Assembly (NCBI GenBank): GCA_037179515.1 | Contig: JAXCGZ010007600.1 | Coordinates: 52,501-116,500 of the forward strand | DNA from: Halocaridina rubra | Taxonomy: Eukaryota > Arthropoda > Malacostraca > Decapoda > Atyidae | Direction: 5' to 3' | Length of the DNA stretch: 64,000 nucleotides | Shown here: one piece after another, positions 45,490-62,884 of the stretch | Position numbering within the stretch: position 1 is the first letter of the stretch | Layout of the letters: each line of letters begins with the position of its first letter | Made by a program: the position numbers and the translations under genes | The notes under the pieces: generated by a model | Told to the model about the DNA's origin: nothing | Database searches by the model: none | What the model saw: the letters and a program-made list of their open reading frames with translations, nothing else

Positions 45490-47120
45490 GGTCATGGCAA
45501 GGTGAAGGATGCCCTCTTCTTCTCCTCCCAGATCTCCTTGTAACATCGCAGGGCATCGTTGATCCCTCTGTCTGCCTTAGTGTACCTGGCAATGTTGATG
45601 TCCTGAGCCTCGAACTTTGCCAACAATTCCTCTGCCAGGGCAAATGTTTCTTTCAATTCCCTGGTTGTAAATCTCTTGGGCTTTGGGTTTGATAGTTCTT
45701 CCTCCTCTTCAATCATCTGCTTCTCCAGTTGACTGAGGTCATCAGTAGATAACTCCTTACCATAAGATTCCAGGAGCTCTATTACATCATCAACCTCCAC
45801 CTCTAACTCGAGCTCCTTCATCATGACAACTATGTACTTGGTTACAGCCTCAACTGTCTCCTCAAAGCTTTGTCAGTCACTCACAAAATAGGGGTATGCT
45901 TCTTTCCATACCCCATTCAAGTTCGTTTACATCACTTCCTCCTAAGCATCAGCAATATTCTTCACAGCATTAAAAATATTGTATGACTTCCAGAAGCCTT
46001 TGAGAGTCAACTTCTTGGCCTTCTCAGTTGCCCTTTGGAGATAGTAAGTCTTGAAATAGGCAATGGCTCCCTGATCCATTGGCTGTAACTGGGAAGTGGT
46101 ATTGGGTGGAAGGTAAAACCACCTTTACATTAGGATGAAAGTCATCCAAATGGACAGGGTGACCAGGGGCACTGTCCAGGATTAGCAACACCTTAAAGGG
46201 CAGACCCTTGGAAGCACAGTACCTCTCCGCTTCGGGTATAAAATGGTTGCTGAACCAGTCCTCAAATATTTGAAGGGTTATCCAAGCCTTTTTGTTTGAC
46301 TTACAGATGACTGGCAGTTAATCCTTCCAATGCCCTTGAGTGCCCTTGGGTTTTCTGTCAAATAAACCAACAAAGGCTTCAGCTTAGTCTCCAGCAGCAT
46401 TAGCTCCCAAAAGCAAAGTCAAGTCTCTCCTTGCTGACTTTATGGCCTGGTGCTGTTTTCTCCTCCTTGGTGTTGTATGTACAACTAGGCATACGCTTCC
46501 AGAATAAGACAGTCTCATCCAAATTAAATACCTGTTCAGCACGGTAACCCCTCCTCTCTTATTATCTCAGCAAAAGCAAAAGGAAACATTTTTGCTGCTT
46601 CCTAATCACCACTAGCAGCTTCTCCCTGCACTCTTATGTTATGCAATTTAGAACAAGCCTTAAAACAATTAAACCAACCCCTACTAGCCACAAAATCTTC
46701 ACCTTCACTCCCTTCCCTCATTTCTATATTCAAGGCTAAGAATAATATTTTAGCATTTTCTTGTATAATCATGAGGCTCACTGGGATATGCTGTCAATTC
46801 TGGTCTTCAAGCCAAAGCACTACCAATCTCTTCATCTCGACCATAAGGCAACCACGCTGCCTAGTGATCACAGTGGACATCATAGGAGTCGAAATTTTGT
46901 CGGGGTCAAGGATGCGATCTTTGTCTTTGATGATCGTGGCCACAGTTGTACGGGCTAATCCGAGATTGTGGCCAATGTTCGTAGAAGTTTCTCCCATTCC
47001 AGCACGGTTTACTATTTCAATTTTAATTTCCCATGGCGATGGCTTTTCTTTGTAGAACTGACATCAGAACAATCACCAACACGCTTGGGAGATGGAGTAA
47101 TATCAGTAATGGGTGAACAC
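45490..47120 (-). pseudogene. Tigger transposase pseudogene (DDE superfamily)
   Basis: Cut-and-paste transposase of the pogo/Tigger group. The N-terminal helix-turn-helix region at 46794-47055 reads MGETSTNIGHNLGLARTTVA and TIIKDKDRIL. The DDE core is readable across frame changes: FNLDETVLFWKRM (first Asp, about 46520), LILDSAPGHPVHLDDFHPN (second Asp, about 46150-46200), then LPPNTTSQLQPMDQGAIAYF (third Asp, about 46070-46120). An acidic C-terminus follows at 45492-45824 (VDDVIELLESYGKELSTDDL). In-frame stops near 46390 and 46300 and at 45880-45940 show that it is inactive. Confidence 0.92.
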
Positions 47121-47219
47121 GAGCGAAACAAATTAGAGAGCAGATAAAACACAAGGCACATTGTGGCGGGCGGGAATAAACTGAGTGGTGGTTCTTTTTC
47201 TTCTTCTTTTAATGCTGCA

Positions 47220-47580
47220 TGACGTCGTATTATTACACGAAGTTCAATAAACTATTTCGAATAAAATCGTATTTACGGCTATGTGTTTTGTATTTTTTTT
47301 TTAAATTTACTACAATCCTTCAATATAATCAAACATATAAACAAAAAACAAATAAAGCCATTAACTTGATAAATACAAATACAGCTGTGCTGCTTGCTGT
47401 GTATTTGTGTATATTTTGAATGAAATCCTATTTACGGCTATGTGTTTGGTATTTTTTTTTTTAAATTCAATATAATTCTTTAATATAACTAAATATATAT
47501 ACAAATCAATAAATAAAGCCATTTACTTGATAAATATGAATACAGCTGCGCTTCTAGCTATGTATTCATCTGCCGCGCTC
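47220..47580. repeat. Direct duplication at the 5' side of the Tigger element
   Basis: Two copies, about 170 bp apart, of a block containing TATTTACGGCTATGTGTTTG-like sequence, an AATATAA stretch, AATAAAGCCATT and GATAAATA, then AATACAGCTG. It lies between the inverted end and the transposase. The other Tigger family in the window also has repeats in this position. Confidence 0.85.
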
Positions 47581-47725
47581 ACAAACTGTTCAGTGCGCAC
47601 GGCTTGAATTTACCGCACCAGCCATGTAGTTCAAAAAATTACTTTATTAATAACTTATTATTTAGTGGCCTCTGACATAACAGCGAAATGACATAACTCG
47701 GAACGACGTTCTACAAAGACTCCCG

Positions 47726-48772
47726 ACTTCGATCAGTGTAGGTTACAGTAAATAAGTAATGTAATATTCCTAAGTATAAATATTAATTTAATATACGGCC
47801 AAGGAAAATACACAAAACACATATATTACACGACTGACAAAATGAAACAAGGTTTCTATGCATGTACAAAAGTATCCTCCATATGGAACATACATAGGCA
47901 GTAACACTATGATATAACATTACCACTAAAATAAACACCTAAAAGGCCAAGACATCAGTTAACATCATATAGGTGTAAGCATATGATCAAAATATTAGAC
48001 ATAGAATATGGAGATATAATACAAGTTAGTGTGAAAATAACTAAGTCAATATAAGGAGTTCTAATTAATATAACCTGCCCATGCCTTACAAGAGATTGAA
48101 TGAAGGGGAGATGATTTAATAACAGCAAAAAAAAGGAAGGGCATAGTTTTTTCTGAACTTTCCATTCGCTGAGGCCTGGACTCTCAGCACCTGTAAAACC
48201 CATAATATGGATCACCAACATGAATGTGTAGCTGAAACTTTTAGTTCCGTGTTCTGTATATAAGAAACACAATTCCGAGTAGCTTACAACCCCAGTGAAG
48301 AGGGAGGTTCTTGATGGGGTAAAGCAGTAATAAATGAAGCTCAGCAGGAAGTTAATATTTCAATATGTTATAAACTAAAGAATGACTGCTCACAAAACCA
48401 AAACAATGCCATTTTCTCTTAGCTTACAATGAAACATATATATTTATGAGATATGATATATTTTATATGTATTATAACATTAAATGCATATATATTGATT
48501 GCTTAGAGACATACTTTAAATTCTGCTTAAAAGATTACGATGAGAATACACAATGAATTATCCTCGAAAAAAGTTGCATACATACCCACAGTTTTTAACC
48601 CGCTTATATGATATGAAAGCAAATAACTTTTTACATGACCATAATTTTAAAGTTAAATTACCTTCTCAAATGTGTTAGTATGTACTAAATAGCTACATAA
48701 TTTTAATATTCTATGATTTACTAAATTTTTAATATACTATTACTATGTCATAGAGCAAAACTTAAAACTTAC
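47726..48772. other. Intron sequence, nothing recognised
   Basis: AT-rich DNA immediately 3' of exon 48773-48866, containing its donor. No other feature seen. Confidence 0.55.
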
Positions 48773-48866
48773 CAGTGGTGAAGAAATGGCCATTGTTATG
48801 AATCTCTAGCTTCCACTTCCCTTCCGGACGCTCACCCCACATATGCACAGTAAGGAAGGGCCACGA
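48773..48866 (-). CDS. Furin-like proprotein convertase, P-domain exon 3
   Basis: 94 bp between an acceptor (TTGTAACAG) and a donor (CACCACTG|GTAAGT). It encodes SWPFLTVHMWGERPEGKWKL followed by EIHNNGHFFTTG. The W-x-F-x-[ST]-V-H-x-W-G-E core and the W-x-L-E-I strand are diagnostic of the P domain of kexin/furin-type convertases, which stabilises the catalytic domain in the secretory pathway. The exon starts in phase 0 and ends in phase 1, leaving a G that is completed to Gly by either exon A or exon B. The next exon in the transcript is 29.6 kb (A) or 37.5 kb (B) away. Confidence 0.95.
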
Positions 48867-50093
48867 CTGTTACAAGAAAGAAGCCAGTAAATATGTGTGG
48901 ACACTTAAGATACTGAATGTCACTCACATCAACAGACATTGCCAAAATAATATTTAATATTATAAATTTCAATTCTCGGAGGTATTTTTTTTTTAATTAA
49001 TCAAATAACTGTACATGGGGACATTTGCAAATGGGCACTCCCAGTGATATTGCAACTGTTAAACATTACAATCTATATTTGGTCATGCATAAATAAAAAA
49101 TTATTAGAATTTGCGATTCATTTTAAATATCATAGCAAGTAATTAAGAATAAAATATAGTGTAATAATTAATTGATGGCAGGAGAGCACTCTGCAATTTT
49201 TAATTAAGAATAATATATATATTACATAGTCTATATTAGTAATCTTCAATAGCCCTTGTTGAGTGCTACCATTTAAGTTAAATCTCCACTTTACCACAGA
49301 AACATTACAGACAATTTGAAGCAGATACAGTATGACAATATTCAAATTAGAATAATAAGTAGGTACATATATATGCATGCACATATACCTATATATACGG
49401 AGGTAGTTGCACAAATAATCATATTTATCTGTTTCGATACAAACAAAATAATGCAGAAATTCTCGGAAGTAAAAAACCAAAAGAATATTGATAATTAATA
49501 TATAATTCAATTCTTCTATCTTGCTGCACAAGTAACTATATTCATATTCTTCAGCAAACACAACATGACGACACACTTGGTTATAGAAGTACAATATAAA
49601 GGCAATACAGATTTTTAAGTGCTCAAACAATAGAGTTACTACTGCATTGGAAACTAAAGACTGGATACATATGCAATGGTGACATCCGGTGAAGGGTTCA
49701 GTAGTGATCAAAATTACAATGAAAAGACTTTCTCATTAATTCATAGCTCTGAAGCTAACTTGAACTATTAAATATACAACACTTATCAAGCAGTTTCAAA
49801 ATCTCTTAAATACTGAGATGATTTACTAAGTATGATACTCATATTCAAAGTAGATTTTAAATTTTTTTGCCACTGATGCATTATACTTATGACTTTCCAT
49901 AAAATTAATTATCACCACTAACAGGTGGTTAAACCTAATTGTTTTACCTTACTCATAAAACAAATTGATCAAGTAAAACAGGACACACACCCTAAAGCAT
50001 ATCTCGATTATTAGCCAAGTAACAAGAAGAAACAATTCTATATTATATATCAACTGATTATTACATCATTTTAAAATAAGCAAAAAATCTTAC
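48867..50093. other. Intron between P-domain exons 2 and 3
   Basis: 1.2-kb AT-rich intron. A long minus frame inside it (49130-49711) has no family resemblance, and its Ile/Tyr-rich text is a composition effect. Confidence 0.6.
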
Positions 50094-50210
50094 ATGGAAT
50101 CCAGATCGAGAATTGTCATGGGGTCTTTGAGCAAGTAGAGTAGATTTAGTTCCTGCTGGAGATGACAGATATATCTCAATGTCACCACGACGATCTGCTG
50201 TTAGTGATAC
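50094..50210 (-). CDS. Furin-like proprotein convertase, P-domain exon 2
   Basis: 117 bp (39 codons) between acceptor AATTTTGTAG and donor TTCCAT|GTAAGA, phase 0 at both ends. It encodes VSLTADRRGDIEIYLSSPAG, then TKSTLLAQRPHDNSRSGFH. The RRGD-[IL]-x-[IV]-x-L-x-S-P-x-G-T-x-S-x-L-L-x-x-R-x-x-D run is the signature of the furin-type P domain. The following SWPF in the next exon continues it without a gap. Together with exon 48773-48866 this makes the family assignment secure. Confidence 0.96.
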
Positions 50211-50819
50211 CTACAAAATTCAAAAGTAACAAAATTGTAAAATATCATTAACATTCAATACACTGCATTTAATCCAAATGTAACTGTACTTCTCCCCCAA
50301 ATATGATGATGAAAAAAAAAAGTGCATAATTTATTGTAGTTTACATTGCATAAGCAATTTTTGTTAGTACACATCATAAAGCAGGTAATTCATGGTACAT
50401 TTATTGCAAGAATATTAATCACATACTGAAAATACATACTGTACACAACATAGGATGAAAAAGAAGAATGTCTGTACAGCATACATATTCTACATTGCAT
50501 TTGTTTACATCTCGCAAAAATGTATATCACAGACATGTCTATATCAACATAAGAGGCGTTTTTATCCTCACTTCTTATAGTCTTCCCCAACACATCTATA
50601 TCCTTGTTGATCTATGTTGTCCAGTTCTGCAATCTTTATCTGAATACTGAAGTAATCAGATAAGGGTTTCAGCAACTTAGAAGGCACTGCTTTAGCGAGC
50701 AGCAAAAGAGGTTTGAGGTAGAATAAAAGGCAAGGAAAAGGTGTGTGTGTGTCTGAGAGAGAGCATCAGTGAAAATACTTTTCAAAGAAGGTTGCACCAC
50801 ATCCTATTACACATCTTAC
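50211..50819. other. Intron between P-domain exons 1 and 2
   Basis: 0.6-kb AT-rich intron with a short GT-rich patch near 50741. No other feature seen. Confidence 0.6.
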
Positions 50820-50884
50820 CTTCAGTGTAGCTGTACGAACAATGGGAAGTTCCCAAGCAGCCACAACTACTCCATGCACTACAT
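50820..50884 (-). CDS. Furin-like proprotein convertase, probable P-domain exon 1
   Basis: The donor CTGAAG|GTAAGA is strong and the phase (0) fits the next exon. The frame reads VVHGVVVAAWELPIVRTATL, so that RTATLKVSLTADRRGD has the spacing seen before RRGD in other convertases. The usual Glu-His-Val of that strand is not obvious, and the acceptor (CATGTAG at 50885) has a modest pyrimidine tract. The upstream edge is therefore approximate; alternatives lie within about 20 bp. The exons for the rest of the P domain and for the subtilisin domain were not found up to 64000. Confidence 0.55.
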
Positions 50885-51689
50885 CTACATGGAGTTTTGT
50901 CATAAGGAATAAGATACCCTTAGCTTTAAAAATGTGACAAGCCGTGAAGACTCAAGAATGTAGGAAGAGACTGTGTAAACCAAGAAAAATATAATAGATA
51001 TGGTACAACATACCTTACATTAAAGAGTTCTCATAGCTACTGCCACTAATAAAGGATGGGTAAGCATACTAACCACACTGAGAGGAACTGATTTTTCTAG
51101 CCATATATCCATCCAGGCCATCCGTATAACCTCACGACTTTAAGAGAATTTCTCAAGGGAACTAAAAAATTACTCATTTTCTAATGTCAGCCACATCTTG
51201 TAAAGTGAGTGATGTGTGAAATCCTCAGCCAACGGAGGTGATATCTTTTTAGCTTGCGAAGTAAACTATAAATTTTTTTTCAATTCTGAATAACAATAGA
51301 GGAATAAATGTATACAAAGGTTTTATAAAGAAGACCTATTACAAGCTTTACACAAACATATTACAACTTTCTTCCATATCAATATTATACGAAATATGAA
51401 TACACAGTATTCTACCAATAACTTTCATGAAACTCTATTTGCAATGAAAAAAGAAAATTCATTCCTTATTAACGCAGGAGAATGTATTTCTAATTTTACT
51501 CAATTACATGTACAGTATATCGTTCTTTAAGAAAATAGGAAACTGTACCAGCATAATCATAAGGACATCAACTGCACCATCTTATAAGATCCTAACTGCA
51601 CTATAAGGCTCTCTACTTCCAATAAAGTTACACAGACAACAAATATAATCATTTATATTTGGCTTACTTAAAAGTTACAATGTAATATG
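50885..51689. other. Intron sequence, nothing recognised
   Basis: AT-rich DNA 5' of the first visible exon. No further exon identified. Confidence 0.45.
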
Positions 51690-52355
51690 AAATACTTATG
51701 GTAGTCATCATATAAGAGAGGGTAGACAAGGAGGAGGAAATTTTGTCCTGGACGATATTAAGAGGGTTGCATTTTATAAATACCTTGGATCTTAAGTGAC
51801 TGAAAATGGAGATATGGACCCTGAAATTAGCCAGAGAAAACAGTGCCCTTGGAAGAAATGGAGAAGTTCATCAAGAATTTTGTGTGACACGAGGATTAGA
51901 GCAAAGGTTAAAGGAAAAATTTACAAATATGTACTTAAACAAGCTATGGTTTAAGGGGCCGAGATGAGGCCAATATAGAAGGCTCAAGAAGGAAAACTGG
52001 AAGTGGCAGAGATGTGGTTGTTAAGAGAGATGTGTGGAGTCACAAGAAGAGATAGGATCAGAAATTATTACATCAGAAGGAGATTTTAAGTAGCGGAAGT
52101 TTCAAAGACAGTACAAGAAAGATATTGAGTTATGGATAAGGAAGAGGAGAGAAGGAGAAGAGGATGACAGACGTTTGGACGGAAGGATAATATAGCAAAC
52201 GATATAAGAGATAGGGGCTAGGGGAACACAATGTGTGAGAGGGAAAGGTGAAAAAGGCTAGCAAGAAACAATAACCCCATATAGAAATGGGTTAAAGCTG
52301 AAGACAAAGTAGTAGTAGTAGTAGAAGTAGTAGTAGTAGTAGTAGTAAAAGATGA
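51690..52355 (+). mobile_element. RTE-like LINE, decayed 3' end
   Basis: Translation across frames gives the C-terminal signature of RTE-type elements: FYKYLGS, ENGDMDPEISQR (about 51780-51830), KVKGKIYK, KLEVAEMWLLREMCGVTRRD, RIRNYYIRR (about 51990-52080), VAEVSKTVQER. It ends in an (AGT)n tract at 52309-52349, a typical simple-repeat LINE tail. Stops are frequent, so it is inactive. Confidence 0.85.
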
Positions 52356-53029
52356 GATAGAAAACTCACCATATATTTCATATTACACTGAAATTTCTTT
52401 CTTTAATTTTCTAAATGTCTCTGGGAATATTTCAAAGAAATTAAACATTTTTCACTAACCTATACCCTCCAAGGTGTCAAAGCCTCTACCGTATTTGACC
52501 TAACAAACCTTGTCCTCTTATATCCGTTTTGACCTAAAACTAGTCTGAGTACCTAGAACAGGATCTGGAGTGGTAGCATCTTTGGCATAAGTGCATCTCC
52601 AGAGCTGCAGGTCAAAAGAGGAAGCCAAGCAACTCAGAAAAGGAGTAGCTAAAGAGGCTAAACTGCCATAACTAACCCCTGCCTTCATTGAGAATTAGAA
52701 CTAGGAGAGGCTTTGGTCACCTGGGTAAGTACCTCATCTCTCACCACAACAAGCACAACAGCACATATTTTTTACATCATGAAAAACTCTCCAGCAATCA
52801 TTTCTCAAAGGTTCCTCCTAGCTGGAAACATTGAAAGCACCCAGGAAAACATTATGGAAGACTGTATTGCACTGCACCAAGAACATACACTCCCTGAGAG
52901 CTCTGTGAGTACATCTGGGATCAGCTTTTGTCTTCCTTGGGGACTCGGAGCTGTTCGGCAAGGCAGCTCATGAAACAACAACTACACCTGCAACATCCAA
53001 CACGTAACCAGCTGGAGCATCTCTGTATC
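52356..53029. other. Sequence with no assigned feature
   Basis: Moderate-GC DNA containing an 86-codon plus frame at 52713-52973 with no recognisable domain. I do not support it as a gene. Confidence 0.4.
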
Positions 53030-54500
53030 ATTCTCTCCATTAATATTTCTTGCTTCCACACATTTCTTTAACTTCTAATTCCTCAACTTATGGAATTATC
53101 TGACATTACACATTTTTCTAAGAAAGTTAATTTGTGCCAACACATTTTTAATTTCTTGCTTTCTTTTATGGCCAACATTTGCTACCATACAATGCTATAG
53201 GAGAAACTTTTTCATCATAACAATTCAATCTTCATAGACATTGATATGAATCACTCTTTCCACATCCTACTCTGTACATTTCTAGTTTTGCCACTTCAGT
53301 TTCTTCTATTGCATACTGCCAATTCTGACTATCATCTACCATTACGGCAAGTCTCATAACTAAAACTATTATCTACTATTATGTCAATTCTCACATATCC
53401 AATAACTTTTAACCTCACTGAATTTGGACTGTTCAATCTTCTCTGCAAGACTTTGAATTTATCTTTTCAACTGCATCTCATTACTCTACTTCTCTTCTAC
53501 ATCAACTATTAGTGTTTTCTTCTTAGCTTGTGTATCAACATTTTTATACCTTTGAGTTAGTATGGGTGTCATTAGTGGAAAAAAGTTTTTCACTTCCCAA
53601 CTCTTACTCCCTATTCCATTATTCTAGCTCCCCAGCCCAATAATCTGACCTCTACTTCTCATTAAACCAGCAATAAACAGATTACACAACAGCCCTGGTG
53701 ACACCAATCCACCACATTTGAGCTTGTTCTATACTTCAACTCATTTGATCTCTACCCAACCTATTCTTAAGCAGGCATTACTATTATCTATAAAAAAAAT
53801 GCACTCCCTAAATATTTTCTTAACAGAATCTGTCTTATCATATGCTTACTTTATATTGATATACATAACGTGCAGAGGTATAACTTGAACATATCCTTAA
53901 AGATAAACACTTGGTGTAGACAAAACCAAACTTATTTGCCCCAACTTTCTTCATTCCCTATTACTTTCTTTGGGTGGCCAATAACCAATCTAACTACAAC
54001 CTGCTCATGAACCTAGCTTAGGATAACTTACTGGCTATCTGTTTATATAAAGTATTTAATATTGTCTACTTTACTATTGTACAATAAAACATAGCATGCT
54101 TTTTAGCAGTCCACTGATACTTTCTAACTGATAACATACATTTTACAGCCACATACATTCAATTAATTCAACACCATATCTTCCTGCACCTTCAGTAATT
54201 TTGAAAGGACTTATTTTTTATTGTTCAACTTGACATCTTGTGTCATTTTTTGCTCATCACTTTCTTTCCATTCTATATCATCTCCTCATGCCTCAGGATA
54301 AAAATCCCTTCTTGTTCCAAATTCATTACCATTGCCTCTTTATCTTCTTTAATATAGAGTAATATTTGACTACACTCTTTGCAGCTGCTTATTATGTCGC
54401 TCAAGAATGTTTTCAATGAGTTATCAACCAATTAACTATCTTCTTACCTTCCTTCTGGAAATTTTGGAACATGCTTACTTCAATTCAAAAGACCTTATGA
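53030..54500 (-). mobile_element. Old RTE-like LINE on the minus strand
   Basis: RT landmarks survive in order on the minus strand despite many stops. Around 53830-53860 the text MYINIK.AYDKTD corresponds to the motif-A region LDLEKAYDRVD. Near 53660-53710 GGLVSPGLLCNLFIAGL corresponds to GCVMSPWLFNLYIDGV. Around 53610 KSWEVKNFF corresponds to WELNQLLF. At 53170-53205 VSPIALYGSKCWP corresponds to VVPTVMYGSELWG. The order and spacing follow the intact 56075 element. It may extend upstream to about 54860. Confidence 0.7.
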
Positions 54501-59602
<5,102 letters not shown>

Positions 59603-59700
59603 CCCTCGCTATATCGCAGTTCACATTTCGCGAATTCAGTGCATCGCGGTTTTTTTTTTTCTGGGTATATGCGAGAATATTAATATATTAAAATATTAAA

Positions 59701-61640
59701 ATGCTTCTGGTCCTTAGCCAAAAACCTCTCCAAAAACTTCTGCAACTCAAGCTTTCCCCCTCTCATTCGTTCTGATGGTTCTATAGCTTGCTCTCCCACT
59801 GACAAAGCCACTCTCTGTGGCTCTCATTTTTCTACCAACTCTTCTATCAACGATTCCAGCACACCTGTTCCTCAGTCTTTTCCCCTCTCTAACCCTATGC
59901 CCTCCCTTATCCTTTCTTCATGCAAAGTTCATAAGGTTCTTCGCTCACTAAAGACAAACAAGGCATCTGGTCCCGATAGTATCCCTGCAAGGTTCCTTAA
60001 GGAGTTTGCAGATGAACTGGCTCCCGTGCTTTGCCGTATTTTTCGCCTCATTCTGTCAACCAGTATCTATCTTTCATCTTGGAAGCATGCTCTAGTTCAA
60101 CCTGTTCCTAAGAAAGGTGACCGCTCTATTCCTTCTAACTACCGACCTATTGCTCTAACCTCCTCTATTGCTAAAGTTTTTGAAACTTTGCTCAATGCTC
60201 ACTTCTTGAAACGCCTTGAATCTAACTCTCTTATCTCCGATCACCAGTACGGCTTCCGCAAGGCAAGATCCACTGGTGATCTCCTGTCCTATCTTACTCA
60301 TGTATGGTCATCTTCTCTGAGGAACTATGGGGAATCCTTTGGCGTTGCCCTTGGTATCTCTAAGGCTTTTGACAGAGCCTGGCACAAGGCTCTGTTGGCC
60401 AAACTTCCTGCCTATTGCTTTACCCCTTCTTTCTGTTCTCCGATTTCCAGTTTTCTTACTGACAGTTCTATATCTGTAGTTGTTGATGGCACGACTTCTA
60501 GCCCTTTCTCTGTTTCCAGTGGTGTTCCACAGGGCTCTGTTCTTTCACCTACTCTCTTCCTTCTCTTCATCAATGATCTTCTACAATCCCCATCTTCCTC
60601 TCTTCTTCATGCCTTTGCCGATGATTCTACCCTTCACTTTTCCTCTACCTTTTCTTCACAACCTTCATCTGTTACTCGTAATCAATCTCGTATCACTCTT
60701 TCTTCTACTCTTAACTCCGATTTGCAGAGAGTATCCGAATGGGGCACTCAAAATTTAGTTAAATTCAATGCCTCCAAGACATTTTCTGGCTATCTCTTTA
60801 TCTTCTTCTCCTCCTGATAACCCTATTGTCTTCGAAACTAATGAAATTTACCCTCTTAACTCTATCAATATATTAGGAATCCATATAGCCTCTAACTTGT
60901 CTTGGAGGAATCACATAATCCAAATTTCTAAATCTTCATCCAAAAAATTGGGGATTTTGTTTCGTTTTCATCATTACTTTTCCTCATTGCAGTTACTTAA
61001 AATTTACAAAGGTCTTATCCGCCCCTGCTTAGAATACTACTCACACATCTGGGGTGCTTCTTCCTTTACTTATCTTCTTGATAGGGTTGAATCTAAGGCA
61101 GTCAGACTCATTAATGATCCTTCTCTTACTTCTAACCTGGATTCTCTCTCTCTTCGCCGTAAGGTATCTTCCCTTTTGCTTTTCTATAGCTACTACTTCC
61201 ATCGCTGCTCTGGTGAGTTGGCGAGTTGCATCCCTCCTCCACTGCCGAGGCTGCGTAACACTCGCCAAGCGGCCTCATCTCACAGGTACTGTGTGGAGAT
61301 TTGTAGTTCGCGGATTGGTCGGTGCAGCGACTGCTTCTTCCCATCTACGTCCAGACTCTGGAACTCTCTTCCTCCTTCTGTCTTTCCTAATTCTTATGAC
61401 CTTTCATCCTTCAAAAGCAGATCTATCGTCATCTCAGAGCCTAGTCCTCCATATCACTGGGTCCTCTTTACTTTGACTGTTTTTTTCTGTCTGTCGTTTT
61501 CCTTTGTTTGACATTACCTCATCTCTGCCTTGCCCTTAACCTTTTTCTTTTCCTTCGTCTTGGTATTTTCTCGTGCCCGGGACTTAGTTGATGAGGGCAG
61601 TTTCTGCCAGTCCCGGTGTCACACTCATTAAAAAAAAAGA
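59701..61640 (+). mobile_element. J2 Jockey-like LINE, 5'-truncated
   Basis: Same family as 40809-43935, starting inside the linker (CTTCTGGTCCTTAGCC). The RT is much better preserved than in the other copies. The 3' end CACACTCATTAAAAAAAAAG gives a short A-rich tail. The host Tigger sequence continues on both sides, so the insertion is secondary. Confidence 0.93.
59720..61511 (+). pseudogene. J2 LINE reverse transcriptase, one frameshift
   Basis: RT of a LINE that lacks its endonuclease by truncation. It is open from about 59897 to 60779 with TNKASGPDSIPARFLKEFAD, KKGDRSIPSNYRPIALTSS, DHQYGFRKARSTGDLLSYLT, ISKAFDRAWHKALL (motif A), SSGVPQGSVLSPTLFLLFIN and AFADDSTLHFSS (catalytic FADD kept). 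At about 60780 a small deletion in the text KTQFLAIS (seen in the 40809 copy) shifts the frame. It resumes in another frame to 61511 with LQLLKIYKGLIRPCLEYYSH, ESKAVRLINDPSLTSN and LWNSLPPSVFPNSYDLSSFK. Essentially one lesion separates it from a continuous C-terminal two-thirds. Confidence 0.88.
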
Positions 61641-61679
61641 AAAAAAAAAAAATTCATTTTGTTGAAAAAAAAAAATTCA

Positions 61680-62170
61680 TTATTTTATTGATAAAAAGAA
61701 GCATTTCCCAGCCTAAGAATAATAAAACAGTAAAAAATAGTAAAAACCATAAATCTAAACACATAACCTGCACCATAGAAAATATGATACCTGTATCGGC
61801 GTTTCGGAAAACGCAAAGGATTGCACCTACATGAGATAGTACATATTAAAATTTCCAGTATTTTCATTATTTTATTGATAAAAAAAAATATTTCCTACCC
61901 TAAGAATAATAAAACAGTAAACAATAATAAAAAACAAATTTAAACATGTAACTCACAGTATTGCACATGTAAAATACGATACTGGTATCGGCGTTTTGGA
62001 AAACGAAAAGGGTAGCACCTACGTGAGATAGCACATATTAAAATTTCCAGTATTTTCATTATTTTATTGATAAAACAAAGTACTTCCTAGTCTAAGAATA
62101 ATAAAACAGTAAAAAATAGTAAAAAACATAAATTTAAATATGTAACTCACAGTATTGCACCATGTAAAAG
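61680..62170. repeat. Internal repeats of the Tigger element
   Basis: Three imperfect units of about 180 bp (near 61680, 61865, 62050). Each has TTATTTTATTGATAAAA, CCTAAGAATAATAAAACAGT and GATAGTACATATTAAAATTT-like words. They are inverted relatives of the repeats at 24470-25372. Confidence 0.88.
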
Positions 62171-62421
62171 GGTCACACCTACATGATGTAGTACATGGGA
62201 TGCTATTGGCTGATGGGTGGGAGACTACGAATCACAATTGTTTTGCTGTATGTTTTGCATAATGGGGTCTGACTGGCTTTTTGATATAAACTTGGTTCTC
62301 CCAGCATCTTCCATTGTCTCGCCTCACCCGTTCAGTCTACTCACATGTGCGCCGTTCACTTTGTGCTTCTTAATACGTTGTGTTTGTGATTTTGTGACAC
62401 TTTTGTATATCAACCCCTGCA

Positions 62422-62587
62422 ATGCCGCCCAAGAGTCCTTCATCTTCTAAGGTTTCTGGTAGTGAGCCTAAGCGGCAAAGGAAGATGTTGACTATAACAG
62501 ATAAGGTAAAACTGTTAGATATGCTGAAGGAAGGTAGAAGGTTCTTAGATGTCGGCCACAATTGGCTGTGGAGTATTTGGCTGTGAA
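62422..62587 (+). pseudogene. Tigger transposase N-terminus, truncated
   Basis: It starts at ATG 62422 with MPPKSPSSSKVSGSEPKRQR, then KMLTITDKVKLLDMLKEGRR. This is the typical start of Tigger transposases: a basic Pro/Ser-rich leader followed by the first helix-turn-helix (DKVKLLDMLKEG). After about 45 residues the reading stops making sense, and at 62588 a pogo-like element begins. The rest is not in the window, or lies beyond that insertion. Confidence 0.85.
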
Positions 62588-62884
62588 GTACCGTATTTTG
62601 CAGCCAATAAGTCGAGTTTTTAAGGTCATTTTTTTAATGTCAAAACTAGTGGTCGACTTATTGGGTAGATATAAAATAGCAACCTTTAAATATATTTGCA
62701 CTAGTGACATCAGGATACTGGAAAACTGCTACTGAACTTGGCCTAAGGGCTGTGTTTACACATGTAGTAGGTAGGAACAACAACGTACCTACACAAATAT
62801 CGTAGTTTATTACTATACAATATTTTATTGATACAAAAGCTAAAAACATAGTACCTTAAATAATCTAATATATTTAAGAACGAT

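Larger units (their letters stand above)
45016..47725 (-). mobile_element. Decayed Tigger transposon
   Basis: About 2.7 kb with diverged inverted ends: GGGGGTCCCCGTTTAATGTC on the left and GGGAGTCTTTGTAGAACGTC as the reverse complement of the right. The left end sits after TATA. It encloses a broken transposase on the minus strand and, at its 5' side, a duplicated AT-rich block (47268-47570). Confidence 0.88.

Noticed and set aside
49130..49711. 193-codon minus frame rich in Ile, Tyr and Leu
   Set aside because: It lies in a short intron of the furin-like gene, has no known motif, and its composition matches AT-rich noise.
52713..52973. 86-codon plus frame
   Set aside because: No domain, no splice context and opposite strand to the gene. 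Weak evidence only.
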